In this document: positions 6,200 through 13,873 of the stretch, in pieces
Numbering within the stretch: the first letter of the stretch is position 1
Layout: every line of letters starts with the position of its first letter
Origin: an uncultured Eubacteriales bacterium
Lineage (GTDB): Bacteria > Bacillota > Clostridia > Oscillospirales > Acutalibacteraceae
Assembly: GCA_900316925.1 (NCBI GenBank)
Contig: ONEU01000144.1
Coordinates: 1 to 13,873 of the forward strand
Direction: 5' to 3'
DNA length: 13,873 bases
Notes under the pieces: generated by a model
Databases searched by the model: none
Seen by the model: only the letters and a program-made list of their open reading frames with translations
Told to the model about the DNA's origin: nothing
Position numbers and translations under genes: made by a program

Positions 6200-9100
6200 A
6201 TGCAGCCTCTGACGAAGAGCTTATATGATCCGTCATTTGAACACGACAACTGCGGTATCGGAGCGGTCGTGAATATGAAAGGAAAGAAGTCCCACCAGAT
6301 CGTCTCTGACGCTCTGACCATCGTGGAAACACTGGAGCACCGTGCCGGCAAGGACGCCGAAGGAAAAACGGGCGACGGTGTGGGCATCCTGCTTCAGATT
6401 TCCCATCCCTTCTTTAAAAAGGAAGCGCGTAAGCTGCAGATCCCCATCCGGTCAGAGAGAGACTATGCGGTGGGAATGTTTTTCTTCCCGCAGAATGAGC
6501 TGCGCCGGAACCAGGCCAAGAAGATGTTCGAGATCATTGCCGAGAAGGAAGGCCTGGAGGTACTGGGCTGGAGAGAAGTCCCCTCGCAGCCGGAGGTACT
6601 GGGAGCGAAGGCGCTGGAGTGTATGCCGAATATCCAGCAATGCTTCATCGACCGTCCGGAGGGCGTGAACCGGGGGCTGGACTTTGACCGCAAGCTGTAT
6701 GTGGCACGGCGGTTCTTTGAGCAGAGCGACGAGGACACTTATGTGGTATCGCTGTCGAGCCGCACGATCGTCTATAAAGGGATGTTCCTGGTGGGCGACC
6801 TGCGCCGTTTCTTCACAGATCTGCGGGACGAGGATTACACCTCTGCCATTGCGATAGTCCACTCCCGTTTTTCCACGAATACGTTCCCGAGCTGGCAGAA
6901 GGCTCACCCGAACCGCATGATCGTGCATAACGGCGAGATCAACACCATCCGCGGCAATGCCGATAAGATGCTGGCGCGAGAGGAGACGATGGCTTCCGAG
7001 CACCTGATGGGCGACATGGATAAGGTGATCCCCGTGGTGAACACCGAAGGCTCCGACTCAGCCATGCTGGACAATACGCTGGAATTTCTGGTAATGAGCG
7101 GCATGGAGCTGCCGCTGGCGGTGATGATCACGATTCCGGAGCCGTGGGACAACAACCACGCCATGAGTCAGAAGAAGCGTGACTTCTACCAATATTATGC
7201 CACTATGATGGAACCCTGGGACGGACCGGCATCAATCGTCTTCACAGACGGCGACCTGGTAGGTGCGGTGCTTGACCGGAACGGCCTGCGTCCCTCCCGA
7301 TATTATATTACGGATGATGATAACCTGATCCTGTCATCGGAAGTCGGAGCGCTGCCGGTAGCGCCGGAGAAGATCGTGAAGAAAGAGCGACTCCATCCCG
7401 GCAAGATGCTGCTGGTGGATACGGTCCAGGGCAGACTGATCGACGACGATGAGATCAAGGAGCACTACGCCTCCCGACAACCCTACGGCGAATGGCTGGA
7501 TGCGAACCTCATCCGACTGAAATACCTCAAGGTACCGAATGCGAAGGTAGAGGAGCATCCCCGTTCCGAGAAGCGCCGTCTGCAGAAGGCCTTTGGCTAC
7601 ACCTACGAGGATGTGATGGATAACATCCTGCCCATGGCGAAGGACGGCAAGGAGCCGATTGCCGCTATGGGAATTGATACGCCGCCGGCAGTTTTGTCCG
7701 CACAGCCGGCACCGCTGTTTGACTATTTCAAGCAGATTTTCGCACAGGTCACCAATCCTCCCATCGACGCCATCCGTGAGGAGATCGTGACCTCCACCAC
7801 GATTTATATCGGCGAGGACGGCAATATCCTGGAGGAGAAGCCCGACAACTGCAAGGTCATCAAGGTGGTCAACCCCATCCTGACATCCACGGGCATCCTC
7901 AAGCTCAAGAAGATGAACCTTTCAGGCTTCAAGGTAGCCGTGATCCCGATGCTGTATTATAAGAACACGAAGCTGTCAAAGGCCATCAAACGGCTGTTTG
8001 TGGAGGCTGACAAGGCATATAATAACGGCGCGAATATCCTGATCCTCTCCGACAGAGGGGTAGACGAGAACCGTCTTGCCATCCCGTCCCTGCTGGCGGT
8101 ATCGGCGCTGCACCAGCATCTGGTGGCCACCAAGCGCCGCACCTCCCTTTCCATCGTTCTGGAAAGCGGCGAGCCGAGAACCGTTCATCACTTTGCGACC
8201 CTTTTGGCATACGGTGCCAGCGCCATCAACCCCTATCTGGCTCTGGAGACCATCCATGAGCTGATCCATGATGAGCTGCTTGACAAGGATTATTACGCTG
8301 CGGTGAATGACTACAATGACGCAGTTCTCCACGGCATCGTCAAGATTGCCTACAAGATGGGCATTTCAACGCTCCAGTCCTATCAGGGCTCCAAGATCTT
8401 TGACGCCATCGGTCTGAGCAGAGAGCTGATTAACGAATATTTCACCGGTACGGTGAGCCGTATCGGGGGCATTACCCTGGAGGATATCGAAAAGACCGTA
8501 GACCGGCTGCACACAGCCGCCTTCGATCCCCTGGGACTCGAAACCGACAGCGACCTTCCGTCCCGGGGCACTCACAAGAGCCGCAGCGGCAAGGAGGAGC
8601 ACCTGTATAATCCCTGTACCATCCATGCGCTGCAAAAGGCGACCCGTACCAATGATTATCAGACCTATCAGGCCTATTCCAGGATGCTGCGGGAGGAAAT
8701 GAGCACCATGAATATCCGCGGCCTGCTGGATTTCAACTACGCAGAACAACCCCTGCCTCTTGAGGAGATTGAGAGTGTGGACAGCATTGTACGGCGCTTC
8801 AAGACCGGCGCCATGTCCTACGGTTCAATCTCTCAGGAGGCGCACGAGGCACTGGCGCTGGCCATGAACCGGATCGGCGGACGCTCCAATTCCGGTGAGG
8901 GCGGAGAGAGCGAGGAACGTCTGCTCAGCAAGGGAACGGCGAATGACCGCTGTTCGGCCATCAAGCAGGTGGCGTCGGGACGTTTCGGTGTGACCTCCGA
9001 ATACCTGAATTCTGCGGATGAGCTGCAGATCAAAATGGCACAGGGCGCAAAGCCCGGTGAGGGCGGACATCTCCCCGGAAAGAAGGTCTATCCGTGGATC

Positions 9101-10732
9101 GCCCGGACAAGACACTCCACCCCCGGCGTATCATTGATCTCGCCGCCGCCCCATCACGATATCTACTCCATCGAGGATCTTGCCCAGCTCATTTACGATC
9201 TGAAAAACGCAAATAAGAAGGCAAGGATCTCTGTCAAGCTCGTTTCCGAGGTGGGCGTGGGAACGGTAGCCGCCGGTGTGGCAAAGGCCGGTGCGGGCGT
9301 CATCCTGATTTCCGGATATGACGGCGGTACCGGCGCAGCGCCGGAAAGCTCCATCCATCATGCAGGACTTCCCTGGGAGCTGGGACTGGCAGAAGCCCAC
9401 CAGACGCTGCTGATGAACGGTCTGCGTGACAAGGTCGTGATCGAAACAGACGGTAAACTGATGACCGGCAGGGACGTGGCGGTTGCGGCCATCCTCGGAG
9501 CCGAGGAATTTGGCTTTGCAACGGCGCCGCTGGTCACGCTGGGCTGTGCGATGATGCGTGTCTGCAATCTGGACACCTGTCCCTTCGGTGTAGCGACCCA
9601 GAACCCGGAGCTGCGGAAGCGTTTCAACGGCAAGCCGGAATACGTCATCAACTTCATGCATTTTGTGGCGCAGGAGCTGCGGGAATACATGGCGAAGTTG
9701 GGTGTCAGGACCGTGGATGAGCTGGTAGGACGTACCGATCTCCTGCGGAAGCGTGACGACCTCAGCGAACAGGAAAACAAGATCGACGTATCCCTGCTGC
9801 TGAACCGTGCGTTCTCACACGAGGCGGTCAGCTATCACAACAAGAAGCTGTATGACTTCGGACTGGAAGATACCATTGATGAGAAGGTCATCGGCAGGAA
9901 GCTCAGGAAAGCGCTCCAGTCCGGTGAAGCAAAAACCATTGAGATTGATATCAAGAACACCGACCGTACCCTGGGAACCGCATTCGGCTCGGAGATCACC
10001 CGCAAATACGGCAACACCCTGCCGGAGGATACCTTCCGTGTCATCTGCAATGGTTCCGGCGGACAGAGCTTCGGTGCTTTCATTCCCAAGGGACTGACCC
10101 TCGAGCTGAAGGGCGACAGCAATGACTATTTCGGCAAGGGACTTTCCGGCGGCAAGCTGATCGTCTATCCTCCGGAGGGCTCGCATTTCAAGGCCGAGGA
10201 GAATATCATCATCGGCAACGTGGCTCTCTACGGCGCCACCAGCGGCAAAGCGTTTATCAACGGTGTGGCCGGCGAACGGTTCTGTATCCGTAATTCCGGT
10301 GCCGTGACGGTTGTTGAGGGTGTAGGAGAGCACGGCTGTGAATACATGACCGGCGGAACGGTGGTCATCCTGGGCAGGACCGGCAATAACTTTGCCGCAG
10401 GTATGTCCGGCGGTGTGGCCTATGTGCTGGACGAGCACCATCACCTCTACAAGCGTCTGAACAAGGAGCTGGTGGAATGTGGTGAAGTGACCCGTCAGCA
10501 GGATATCGACACGCTGCGTTCCCTGATCGCCGAGCACGTTGCGGCAACGGGATCGGAAAAGGGCGAGTATATCCTGAACCACTTTGAAGAATATCTGCCG
10601 CTGTTCAAGAAGGTCATCCCCCACGACTACCGGGTGGTGACGGAGGCCATCGCCGAAAACGAGCAGAACGGCATGGACAAGGAACAGGCCGGGATCGAGG
10701 CATTTTACAGCCTGATCCGGTCGGAATCATAA
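6200..10732 (+). CDS. gltB: Glutamate synthase, large (alpha) subunit
   Basis: Transfers the amide of glutamine to 2-oxoglutarate, giving glutamate; works in complex with GltD. It has 1510 aa, the usual length. The N-terminal class II glutaminase domain has its nucleophile Cys18 in HDNCGIGAVV, so a 17-residue propeptide must be removed, as is normal for the family. HSRFSTNTFPSW begins at His221. The FMN/synthase domain carries GAMSYGSISQEAH (from 870), SNSGEGGESEERL, PGEGGHLPG and YDGGTGAAPESS. The 3Fe-4S cysteines are 1116, 1122 and 1127 in the C-x5-C-x4-C pattern CAMMRVCNLDTC. The C-terminal GXGXG beta-helix runs from about 1270 to 1460 (GSGGQSFGAF onward). No frameshift or missing key residue was seen. 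The start was set at 6200 from the ribosome site, the promoter position and the family N-terminus. It leads the gltB-gltD-dapL operon, divergent from glnN. Confidence 0.97.
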   Translation: MQPLTKSLYDPSFEHDNCGIGAVVNMKGKKSHQIVSDALTIVETLEHRAGKDAEGKTGDGVGILLQISHPFFKKEARKLQIPIRSERDYAVGMFFFPQNELRRNQAKKMFEIIAEKEGLEVLGWREVPSQPEVLGAKALECMPNIQQCFIDRPEGVNRGLDFDRKLYVARRFFEQSDEDTYVVSLSSRTIVYKGMFLVGDLRRFFTDLRDEDYTSAIAIVHSRFSTNTFPSWQKAHPNRMIVHNGEINTIRGNADKMLAREETMASEHLMGDMDKVIPVVNTEGSDSAMLDNTLEFLVMSGMELPLAVMITIPEPWDNNHAMSQKKRDFYQYYATMMEPWDGPASIVFTDGDLVGAVLDRNGLRPSRYYITDDDNLILSSEVGALPVAPEKIVKKERLHPGKMLLVDTVQGRLIDDDEIKEHYASRQPYGEWLDANLIRLKYLKVPNAKVEEHPRSEKRRLQKAFGYTYEDVMDNILPMAKDGKEPIAAMGIDTPPAVLSAQPAPLFDYFKQIFAQVTNPPIDAIREEIVTSTTIYIGEDGNILEEKPDNCKVIKVVNPILTSTGILKLKKMNLSGFKVAVIPMLYYKNTKLSKAIKRLFVEADKAYNNGANILILSDRGVDENRLAIPSLLAVSALHQHLVATKRRTSLSIVLESGEPRTVHHFATLLAYGASAINPYLALETIHELIHDELLDKDYYAAVNDYNDAVLHGIVKIAYKMGISTLQSYQGSKIFDAIGLSRELINEYFTGTVSRIGGITLEDIEKTVDRLHTAAFDPLGLETDSDLPSRGTHKSRSGKEEHLYNPCTIHALQKATRTNDYQTYQAYSRMLREEMSTMNIRGLLDFNYAEQPLPLEEIESVDSIVRRFKTGAMSYGSISQEAHEALALAMNRIGGRSNSGEGGESEERLLSKGTANDRCSAIKQVASGRFGVTSEYLNSADELQIKMAQGAKPGEGGHLPGKKVYPWIARTRHSTPGVSLISPPPHHDIYSIEDLAQLIYDLKNANKKARISVKLVSEVGVGTVAAGVAKAGAGVILISGYDGGTGAAPESSIHHAGLPWELGLAEAHQTLLMNGLRDKVVIETDGKLMTGRDVAVAAILGAEEFGFATAPLVTLGCAMMRVCNLDTCPFGVATQNPELRKRFNGKPEYVINFMHFVAQELREYMAKLGVRTVDELVGRTDLLRKRDDLSEQENKIDVSLLLNRAFSHEAVSYHNKKLYDFGLEDTIDEKVIGRKLRKALQSGEAKTIEIDIKNTDRTLGTAFGSEITRKYGNTLPEDTFRVICNGSGGQSFGAFIPKGLTLELKGDSNDYFGKGLSGGKLIVYPPEGSHFKAEENIIIGNVALYGATSGKAFINGVAGERFCIRNSGAVTVVEGVGEHGCEYMTGGTVVILGRTGNNFAAGMSGGVAYVLDEHHHLYKRLNKELVECGEVTRQQDIDTLRSLIAEHVAATGSEKGEYILNHFEEYLPLFKKVIPHDYRVVTEAIAENEQNGMDKEQAGIEAFYSLIRSES

Positions 10733-10753
10733 GATAAAGGGAGAGAAAAGAAC

Positions 10754-12238
10754 ATGGGAAATCCTGACGGCTTTCTGAAATACCAACGCCGGGATGCAAA
10801 GGCAGTACCGGTGAGCGAACGCATCAGGCACTATAACGAGTTCCACACGCCTCTTTCCGAGAAGGAGCAGAAAACACAGGGAGAGCGGTGCATGAACTGC
10901 GGCGTCCCGTTTTGTCAGTCGGGCATGAAGATCGGCAATATGCTGTCCGGCTGTCCGCTGAACAATCTGGTGCCGGAGTGGAACCATCTGGTCAGTCTGG
11001 GCGCCTGGAAGCAGGCATACGACCGACTGAAGCTGACGAATAACTTTCCGGAGTTTACCTCCCGCGTCTGTCCTGCACTCTGCGAGAAAGCGTGTACCTG
11101 CGGCGCCAACGGTGATGCGGTAACGGTACGCGCGAATGAATACAGCATTATTGAAACGGCATACAGCGAAGGCTATGCCCGTCCCCGTCCGCCGAAGAAC
11201 CGGACAGGGAAGAGGATTGCGGTGATCGGTTCCGGTCCGTCGGGACTGGCAGCCGCCGATCAGCTCAACCGCCGTGGCCACAGCGTCACGGTGTATGAGC
11301 GTTCCGACCGGGTGGGAGGCCTGCTGATGTACGGAATCCCGAACATGAAGCTGGAGAAGCACATTGTTGAGAGAAGGATCAACCTGATGAAAGCGGAGGG
11401 GGTAACCTTTGTGACCGGCAGGAACGTGGGGAAGGATATCCCTGCGGAGGAGCTTTTGCAGCAGTATGACCGGGTGATCCTTGCCTGCGGGGCATCCCAT
11501 CCCCGGGATATCCGTGTACCGGGCAGAGAGGCACAGGGCATCCATTTTGCGGTAGACTTCCTCACCTCGACAACGAAGGCGCTGCTGGACAACGGATTGA
11601 CGGAAGGGACCTACATCAGTGCGAAGGATAAGAACGTGCTGGTGATCGGCGGCGGCGACACCGGCAATGACTGTGTAGGAACCTGTGTCCGGCACGGAGC
11701 GAAGAGTGTGCTCCAGCTGGAGATGATGCCGAAGCTGCCGGATGAGCGCACGGAGGATAATCCGTGGCCGGAGTGGCCCCGTGTGTGCAAGACGGATTAC
11801 GGACAGGAGGAAGCGGCGGCAGTCTACGGTGCCGACCCGAGAGTGTACCAGACGACGGTCAAGGAATTTCTGGCGGACGAAAACGGAGCCGTCAGAGCGG
11901 CGGTGCTGGTAAAGCTGTCGGCCGAAAAGGACGCAGAAACCGGACGGATGACGATGAAGCCGGTAGAGGGCAGCGAATACACGGTAGACACGGAGCTGGT
12001 GCTGATCGCGGCCGGTTTTCTGGGCAGCGAGAGTTATGTGACAGAGGCTTTCGGCGTAGAAACAGACAGCCGGAGCAATGTGGCAGGGCAGCAGGGCAGT
12101 CACCGGACGAATGTGGAGAAGGTGTATACGGCCGGCGATATGCATATCGGACAATCGTTGGTTGTCCGTGCCATCCGGGAAGGCAGGGACTGCGCCAGCG
12201 AGGTTGACAGCGGACTGATGGGCTACACCAATCTATAG
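10754..12238 (+). CDS. gltD: Glutamate synthase, small (beta) subunit
   Basis: Passes electrons from NAD(P)H via FAD and iron-sulfur clusters to the FMN of GltB. It has 494 aa. The N-terminal 4Fe-4S region has Cys46, Cys49 and Cys54 (RCMNCGVPFC) and Cys67 (GCPLNNLVPEW), then Cys106, Cys110, Cys114 and Cys116 around NFPEFTSRVCPALCEKAC. The FAD dinucleotide-binding motif is IAVIGSGPSGLAAADQL (155-171), and the NAD(P)H motif is VLVIGGGDTGNDCVG (295-309). The C-terminal FAD segment is KVYTAGDMHIGQSLVVRAI (456-474). It lies 21 bp after gltB, with AAGGGAG 10 nt before its ATG, so it is plainly co-transcribed with gltB. Related small subunits occur in other oxidoreductases, but adjacency to gltB settles the role. 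The last bases overlap the ribosome site of dapL. Confidence 0.97.
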   Translation: MGNPDGFLKYQRRDAKAVPVSERIRHYNEFHTPLSEKEQKTQGERCMNCGVPFCQSGMKIGNMLSGCPLNNLVPEWNHLVSLGAWKQAYDRLKLTNNFPEFTSRVCPALCEKACTCGANGDAVTVRANEYSIIETAYSEGYARPRPPKNRTGKRIAVIGSGPSGLAAADQLNRRGHSVTVYERSDRVGGLLMYGIPNMKLEKHIVERRINLMKAEGVTFVTGRNVGKDIPAEELLQQYDRVILACGASHPRDIRVPGREAQGIHFAVDFLTSTTKALLDNGLTEGTYISAKDKNVLVIGGGDTGNDCVGTCVRHGAKSVLQLEMMPKLPDERTEDNPWPEWPRVCKTDYGQEEAAAVYGADPRVYQTTVKEFLADENGAVRAAVLVKLSAEKDAETGRMTMKPVEGSEYTVDTELVLIAAGFLGSESYVTEAFGVETDSRSNVAGQQGSHRTNVEKVYTAGDMHIGQSLVVRAIREGRDCASEVDSGLMGYTNL

Positions 12239-12241
12239 GAG
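12237..12241 (+). promoter_or_regulatory. dapL ribosome binding site overlapping the gltD stop codon
   Basis: AGGAG at 12237-12241 shares its first two bases with the gltD TAG stop (12236-12238) and lies 9 nt before the dapL ATG. The arrangement suggests translational coupling of dapL to gltD. Confidence 0.75.
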
Positions 12242-12250
12242 CGTGACGAC

Positions 12251-13429
12251 ATGAAGATCAATGAACAGTTTGAGAAGCTCGTTCCGAACTATCTGTTTGC
12301 AGATGTTGCGGGCAAGACAAAGGCATTTATGGAGACACACCCCCAGCAGGAGGTGATCCGTCTGGGTATCGGTGATGTAACGCTTCCGTTAGCGCCGGTA
12401 GTGGTGGATGCCATGCAGCAGGGCTGTGAGGATCTGCGTTTCCAGAAAACCTTCAAGGGGTACCCGGAGTATGAGGGCTACGACTTCCTGCGGGAGAGCA
12501 TTGCCGATTATTACAAGAGCTTCGGCGTGAAGATCGAGCCGGAAGAGGTGTTTATCTCTGACGGAGCGAAATCCGACTGCGGCAACATCGGGGATATCTT
12601 TTCTAAGGAGAACACGGTCCTGATCCCCGATCCAGTCTACCCGGTGTATGTGGACGCCAATATCATGGCAGGCCGGAAGATCGTCTATGCGCCCTCCGGA
12701 CAGCAGGAGAACTTCCTGGCCATGCCCGATCCGAAGGTGAAAGCGGATATCATCTATCTCTGTTCTCCGAATAATCCCACGGGAGCCGCTTATAACGCCG
12801 CCCAGCTCAAGGAATGGGTGGACTATGCACTGGAAAATGATGCGATCATTCTTTATGACGCGGCCTATGAGGCCTTCATCAGGGAAGATCTGCCCCGTTC
12901 CATCTACAGCATAGAGGGAGCGAGGAACTGTGCCATCGAGCTGTGTTCCCTTTCCAAGACGGCGGGCTTTACGGGAGTGCGCTGCGGCTACACCGTCGTG
13001 CCTTTTGAACTGGTCAGGGGCGGCAAACGGCTGCATGACCTGTGGTACAGGCGCCAGGCAACGAAGTTCAACGGAGTTTCCTGGGCGGTACAATGCGCAG
13101 CGAATGCGGTGTTCACGCCGGAGGGTCAGAGACAGTGCCGCCTGAATCTCGATTACTACCACGAGAACGCCCGGATGATTGCCAGGACTCTTGACGATCT
13201 GGATATTTACTACACCGGCGGCAAAAACTCCCCGTATATCTGGATGAAATGTCCCAATGGGATGAGCAGCTGGCAGTTCTTTGACTATCTGTTGGAGAAT
13301 GCGGCAGTCGTCGGCACGCCGGGAGAGGGCTTTGGCAGCTGCGGTAACGGCTTCTTCCGACTGACCTCGTTTAATTCCCATGAAAAAACAGCAGAAGCTG
13401 TGGAGCGTATCCGGCGTCTGCTTTCATAA
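12251..13429 (+). CDS. dapL: LL-diaminopimelate aminotransferase
   Basis: Converts tetrahydrodipicolinate directly to LL-diaminopimelate with glutamate as amino donor, a one-step route to the lysine and peptidoglycan precursor. The 392-aa protein is a fold type I PLP aminotransferase. DapL-type blocks are GIGDVTLPLAP (39-49), FKGYPEYEGYDFLRESIA (68-85), FISDGAKSDCGNI (101-113) and DPVYPVYVD (127-135). Asn174 (CSPNNPTG) and Asp203 (ILYDAAYE) hold PLP, Lys236 (SLSKTAGFTGVRCGY) is the Schiff-base lysine, and Arg370 (GFFRLTSF) binds substrate carboxylate. It starts 12 bp after gltD and is followed by a strong terminator, so it is the last gene of the glutamate synthase operon. This makes sense because it consumes the product of GltBD and returns 2-oxoglutarate. 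Other aminotransferases share the fold, but the motifs GDVTLPL and KGYPEYEGYDFLR favour DapL. Confidence 0.93.
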   Translation: MKINEQFEKLVPNYLFADVAGKTKAFMETHPQQEVIRLGIGDVTLPLAPVVVDAMQQGCEDLRFQKTFKGYPEYEGYDFLRESIADYYKSFGVKIEPEEVFISDGAKSDCGNIGDIFSKENTVLIPDPVYPVYVDANIMAGRKIVYAPSGQQENFLAMPDPKVKADIIYLCSPNNPTGAAYNAAQLKEWVDYALENDAIILYDAAYEAFIREDLPRSIYSIEGARNCAIELCSLSKTAGFTGVRCGYTVVPFELVRGGKRLHDLWYRRQATKFNGVSWAVQCAANAVFTPEGQRQCRLNLDYYHENARMIARTLDDLDIYYTGGKNSPYIWMKCPNGMSSWQFFDYLLENAAVVGTPGEGFGSCGNGFFRLTSFNSHEKTAEAVERIRRLLS

Positions 13430-13484
13430 TGATGAGCCGGCGGCGGCAGATAAGAGCTTTGTCACAGGTGCCGGCAAGTCAAAT

Positions 13485-13520
13485 AAAAGTGCCCCGATTC
13501 CGAAGAACGGGGCATTTTTT
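13485..13520 (+). terminator. Intrinsic terminator of gltB-gltD-dapL
   Basis: TGCCCCG (13490-13496) pairs with CGGGGCA (13508-13514). TTC/GAA extends the stem inward around a CGAA loop with one bulged A, and flanking A and T residues extend it outward through a G-U pair. Six T follow at 13515-13520. It lies about 60 bp after the dapL stop. Confidence 0.92.
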
Positions 13521-13532
13521 ATGCGGAAAATG

Positions 13533-13560
13533 AAAAAGCGCCCTGCACAATGCAGAGCGC
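13533..13560 (-). terminator. Intrinsic terminator of the tRNA-Pro gene
   Basis: On the minus strand, GCGCTCTGCA and TGCAGGGCGC form a 10-bp stem with one G-U pair and a 3-nt loop, followed by five T (complement of 13533-13537). A smaller hairpin, GGAGC/GCTCC at 13567-13580 followed by TGTTTTG, lies between it and the tRNA; it may be part of the 3' trailer or a second weak terminator. Confidence 0.85.
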
Positions 13561-13585
13561 AAAACAGGAGCGGCAGCTCCCCACA

Positions 13586-13659
13586 TCGAGGTGACAGGAC
13601 TTGAACCTGCGGCATCTTGGTCCCAAACCAAGCACTCTACCAAACTGAGTTACACCTCG
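13586..13659 (-). tRNA. tRNA-Pro (anticodon UGG)
   Basis: The 74-nt cloverleaf is complete. The acceptor stem is CGAGGTG with CACCTCG and the discriminator is A. The D arm is ACTC/GAGT with AGTTTGGTA. The anticodon stem is CTTGG/CCAAG with loop TTTGGGA, giving anticodon TGG, and the T arm is GCAGG/CCTGT with loop TTCAAGT. The 3' CCA is not encoded (TGTGG follows), so it must be added after transcription. The gene has its own promoter and terminator and converges on the dapL operon. Confidence 0.97.
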
Positions 13660-13681
13660 TTACTGATATGACAGCTTTATT

Positions 13682-13710
13682 ATTATATTACAAAAACGGA
13701 AAAATGTCAA
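13682..13710 (-). promoter_or_regulatory. Consensus SigA promoter of tRNA-Pro
   Basis: The minus strand has TTGACA (13705-13710), a 17-nt spacer and TATAAT (13682-13687), an exact consensus. Expected start is near 13675, about 16 nt before the mature tRNA 5' end. Confidence 0.9.
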
Positions 13711-13873
13711 TGATAATTTCCCAAAGAACCAGGGCAACCGCATGAAAGAATCAAGAAAACTTGTTAAAAATAACAGTTGACAAAAATTCATTATCAAAAG
13801 AACATTTGAAACGTTTAGCTTTTAGACTTAGCTTGACGGAAGTAAATGATTTATAGAGATTTGTCGCAATATG
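13711..13873. other. AT-rich intergenic stretch at the right edge
   Basis: No gene or terminator is visible. A plus-strand TTGACA at 13777-13782 lacks a good -10 at 16-18 nt, so no promoter is called. Any gene it serves would lie beyond the window. Confidence 0.4.

Noticed and set aside
10727..12154. Open frame of 475 codons on minus, opposite gltD
   Set aside because: Antisense shadow; the plus strand carries complete GltD cofactor motifs.
13777..13782. TTGACA as a plus-strand promoter near the right edge
   Set aside because: No acceptable -10 hexamer lies 16-18 nt downstream, and no gene is visible before the window ends.
13797..13836. TTTAGC / CTTAGCTT repeats in the right-edge AT-rich DNA
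   Set aside because: Too short and degenerate to be distinguished from chance in AT-rich sequence; no regular spacing as in CRISPR or iterons.

Overview
The window reads as a chromosomal core-metabolism segment from a low-mobility stretch of a Gram-positive anaerobe. It is most likely a Clostridia member close to Ruminococcus (Oscillospiraceae). The reasons are a type III glutamine synthetase, an LL-diaminopimelate aminotransferase, G+C-rich coding set against AT-rich control regions, textbook SigA promoters (TTGACA-N17-TATAAT), strong Shine-Dalgarno sequences, and U-tailed intrinsic terminators at nearly every transcription unit end. No insertion sequence, CRISPR array, phage gene or attachment site was found. 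The taxon is an inference from gene families, not from a database match.

Layout, left to right. (1) The 3' part of thrS runs in from the left edge and ends at a strong terminator. A convergent gene of the uncharacterised DUF5662 type meets it, its stop codon lying inside the terminator's T-run. (2) A gap of about 320 bp (1705-2027) holds the probable promoter of that gene, a near-perfect 19-bp palindrome, and a stretch that looks like an interspersed repeat or decayed small coding element. The terminator of the next operon ends it. (3) A minus-strand operon encodes glutamine synthetase III (glnN) followed by an ammonium channel fused in one polypeptide to a PII signalling domain. (4) A 302-bp divergent control region (5898-6199) has one excellent SigA promoter firing each way, a 15-bp leader hairpin with an A..G.. 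hexaloop on the glnN side, and a cluster of TGCAA/TTGCA motifs. (5) A plus-strand operon, gltB-gltD-dapL, encodes both glutamate synthase subunits and LL-DAP aminotransferase, and ends at a strong terminator. (6) A minus-strand tRNA-Pro(UGG) has its own consensus promoter and terminator. About 160 bp of AT-rich sequence without a visible gene runs to the right edge.

The genes form an ammonium assimilation module. Amt admits ammonium under control of its own PII domain. GS III converts glutamate and ammonium to glutamine. GltBD regenerates glutamate from glutamine and 2-oxoglutarate. DapL then spends that glutamate as amino donor to make LL-diaminopimelate for lysine and cell wall, returning 2-oxoglutarate. 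The features most worth a second look are the Amt-PII fusion whose T-loop lacks the modifiable tyrosine, the glnN leader hairpin, and the repeated motifs between the divergent promoters. None of the genes is an unknown system in itself; the novelty, if any, lies in regulation.
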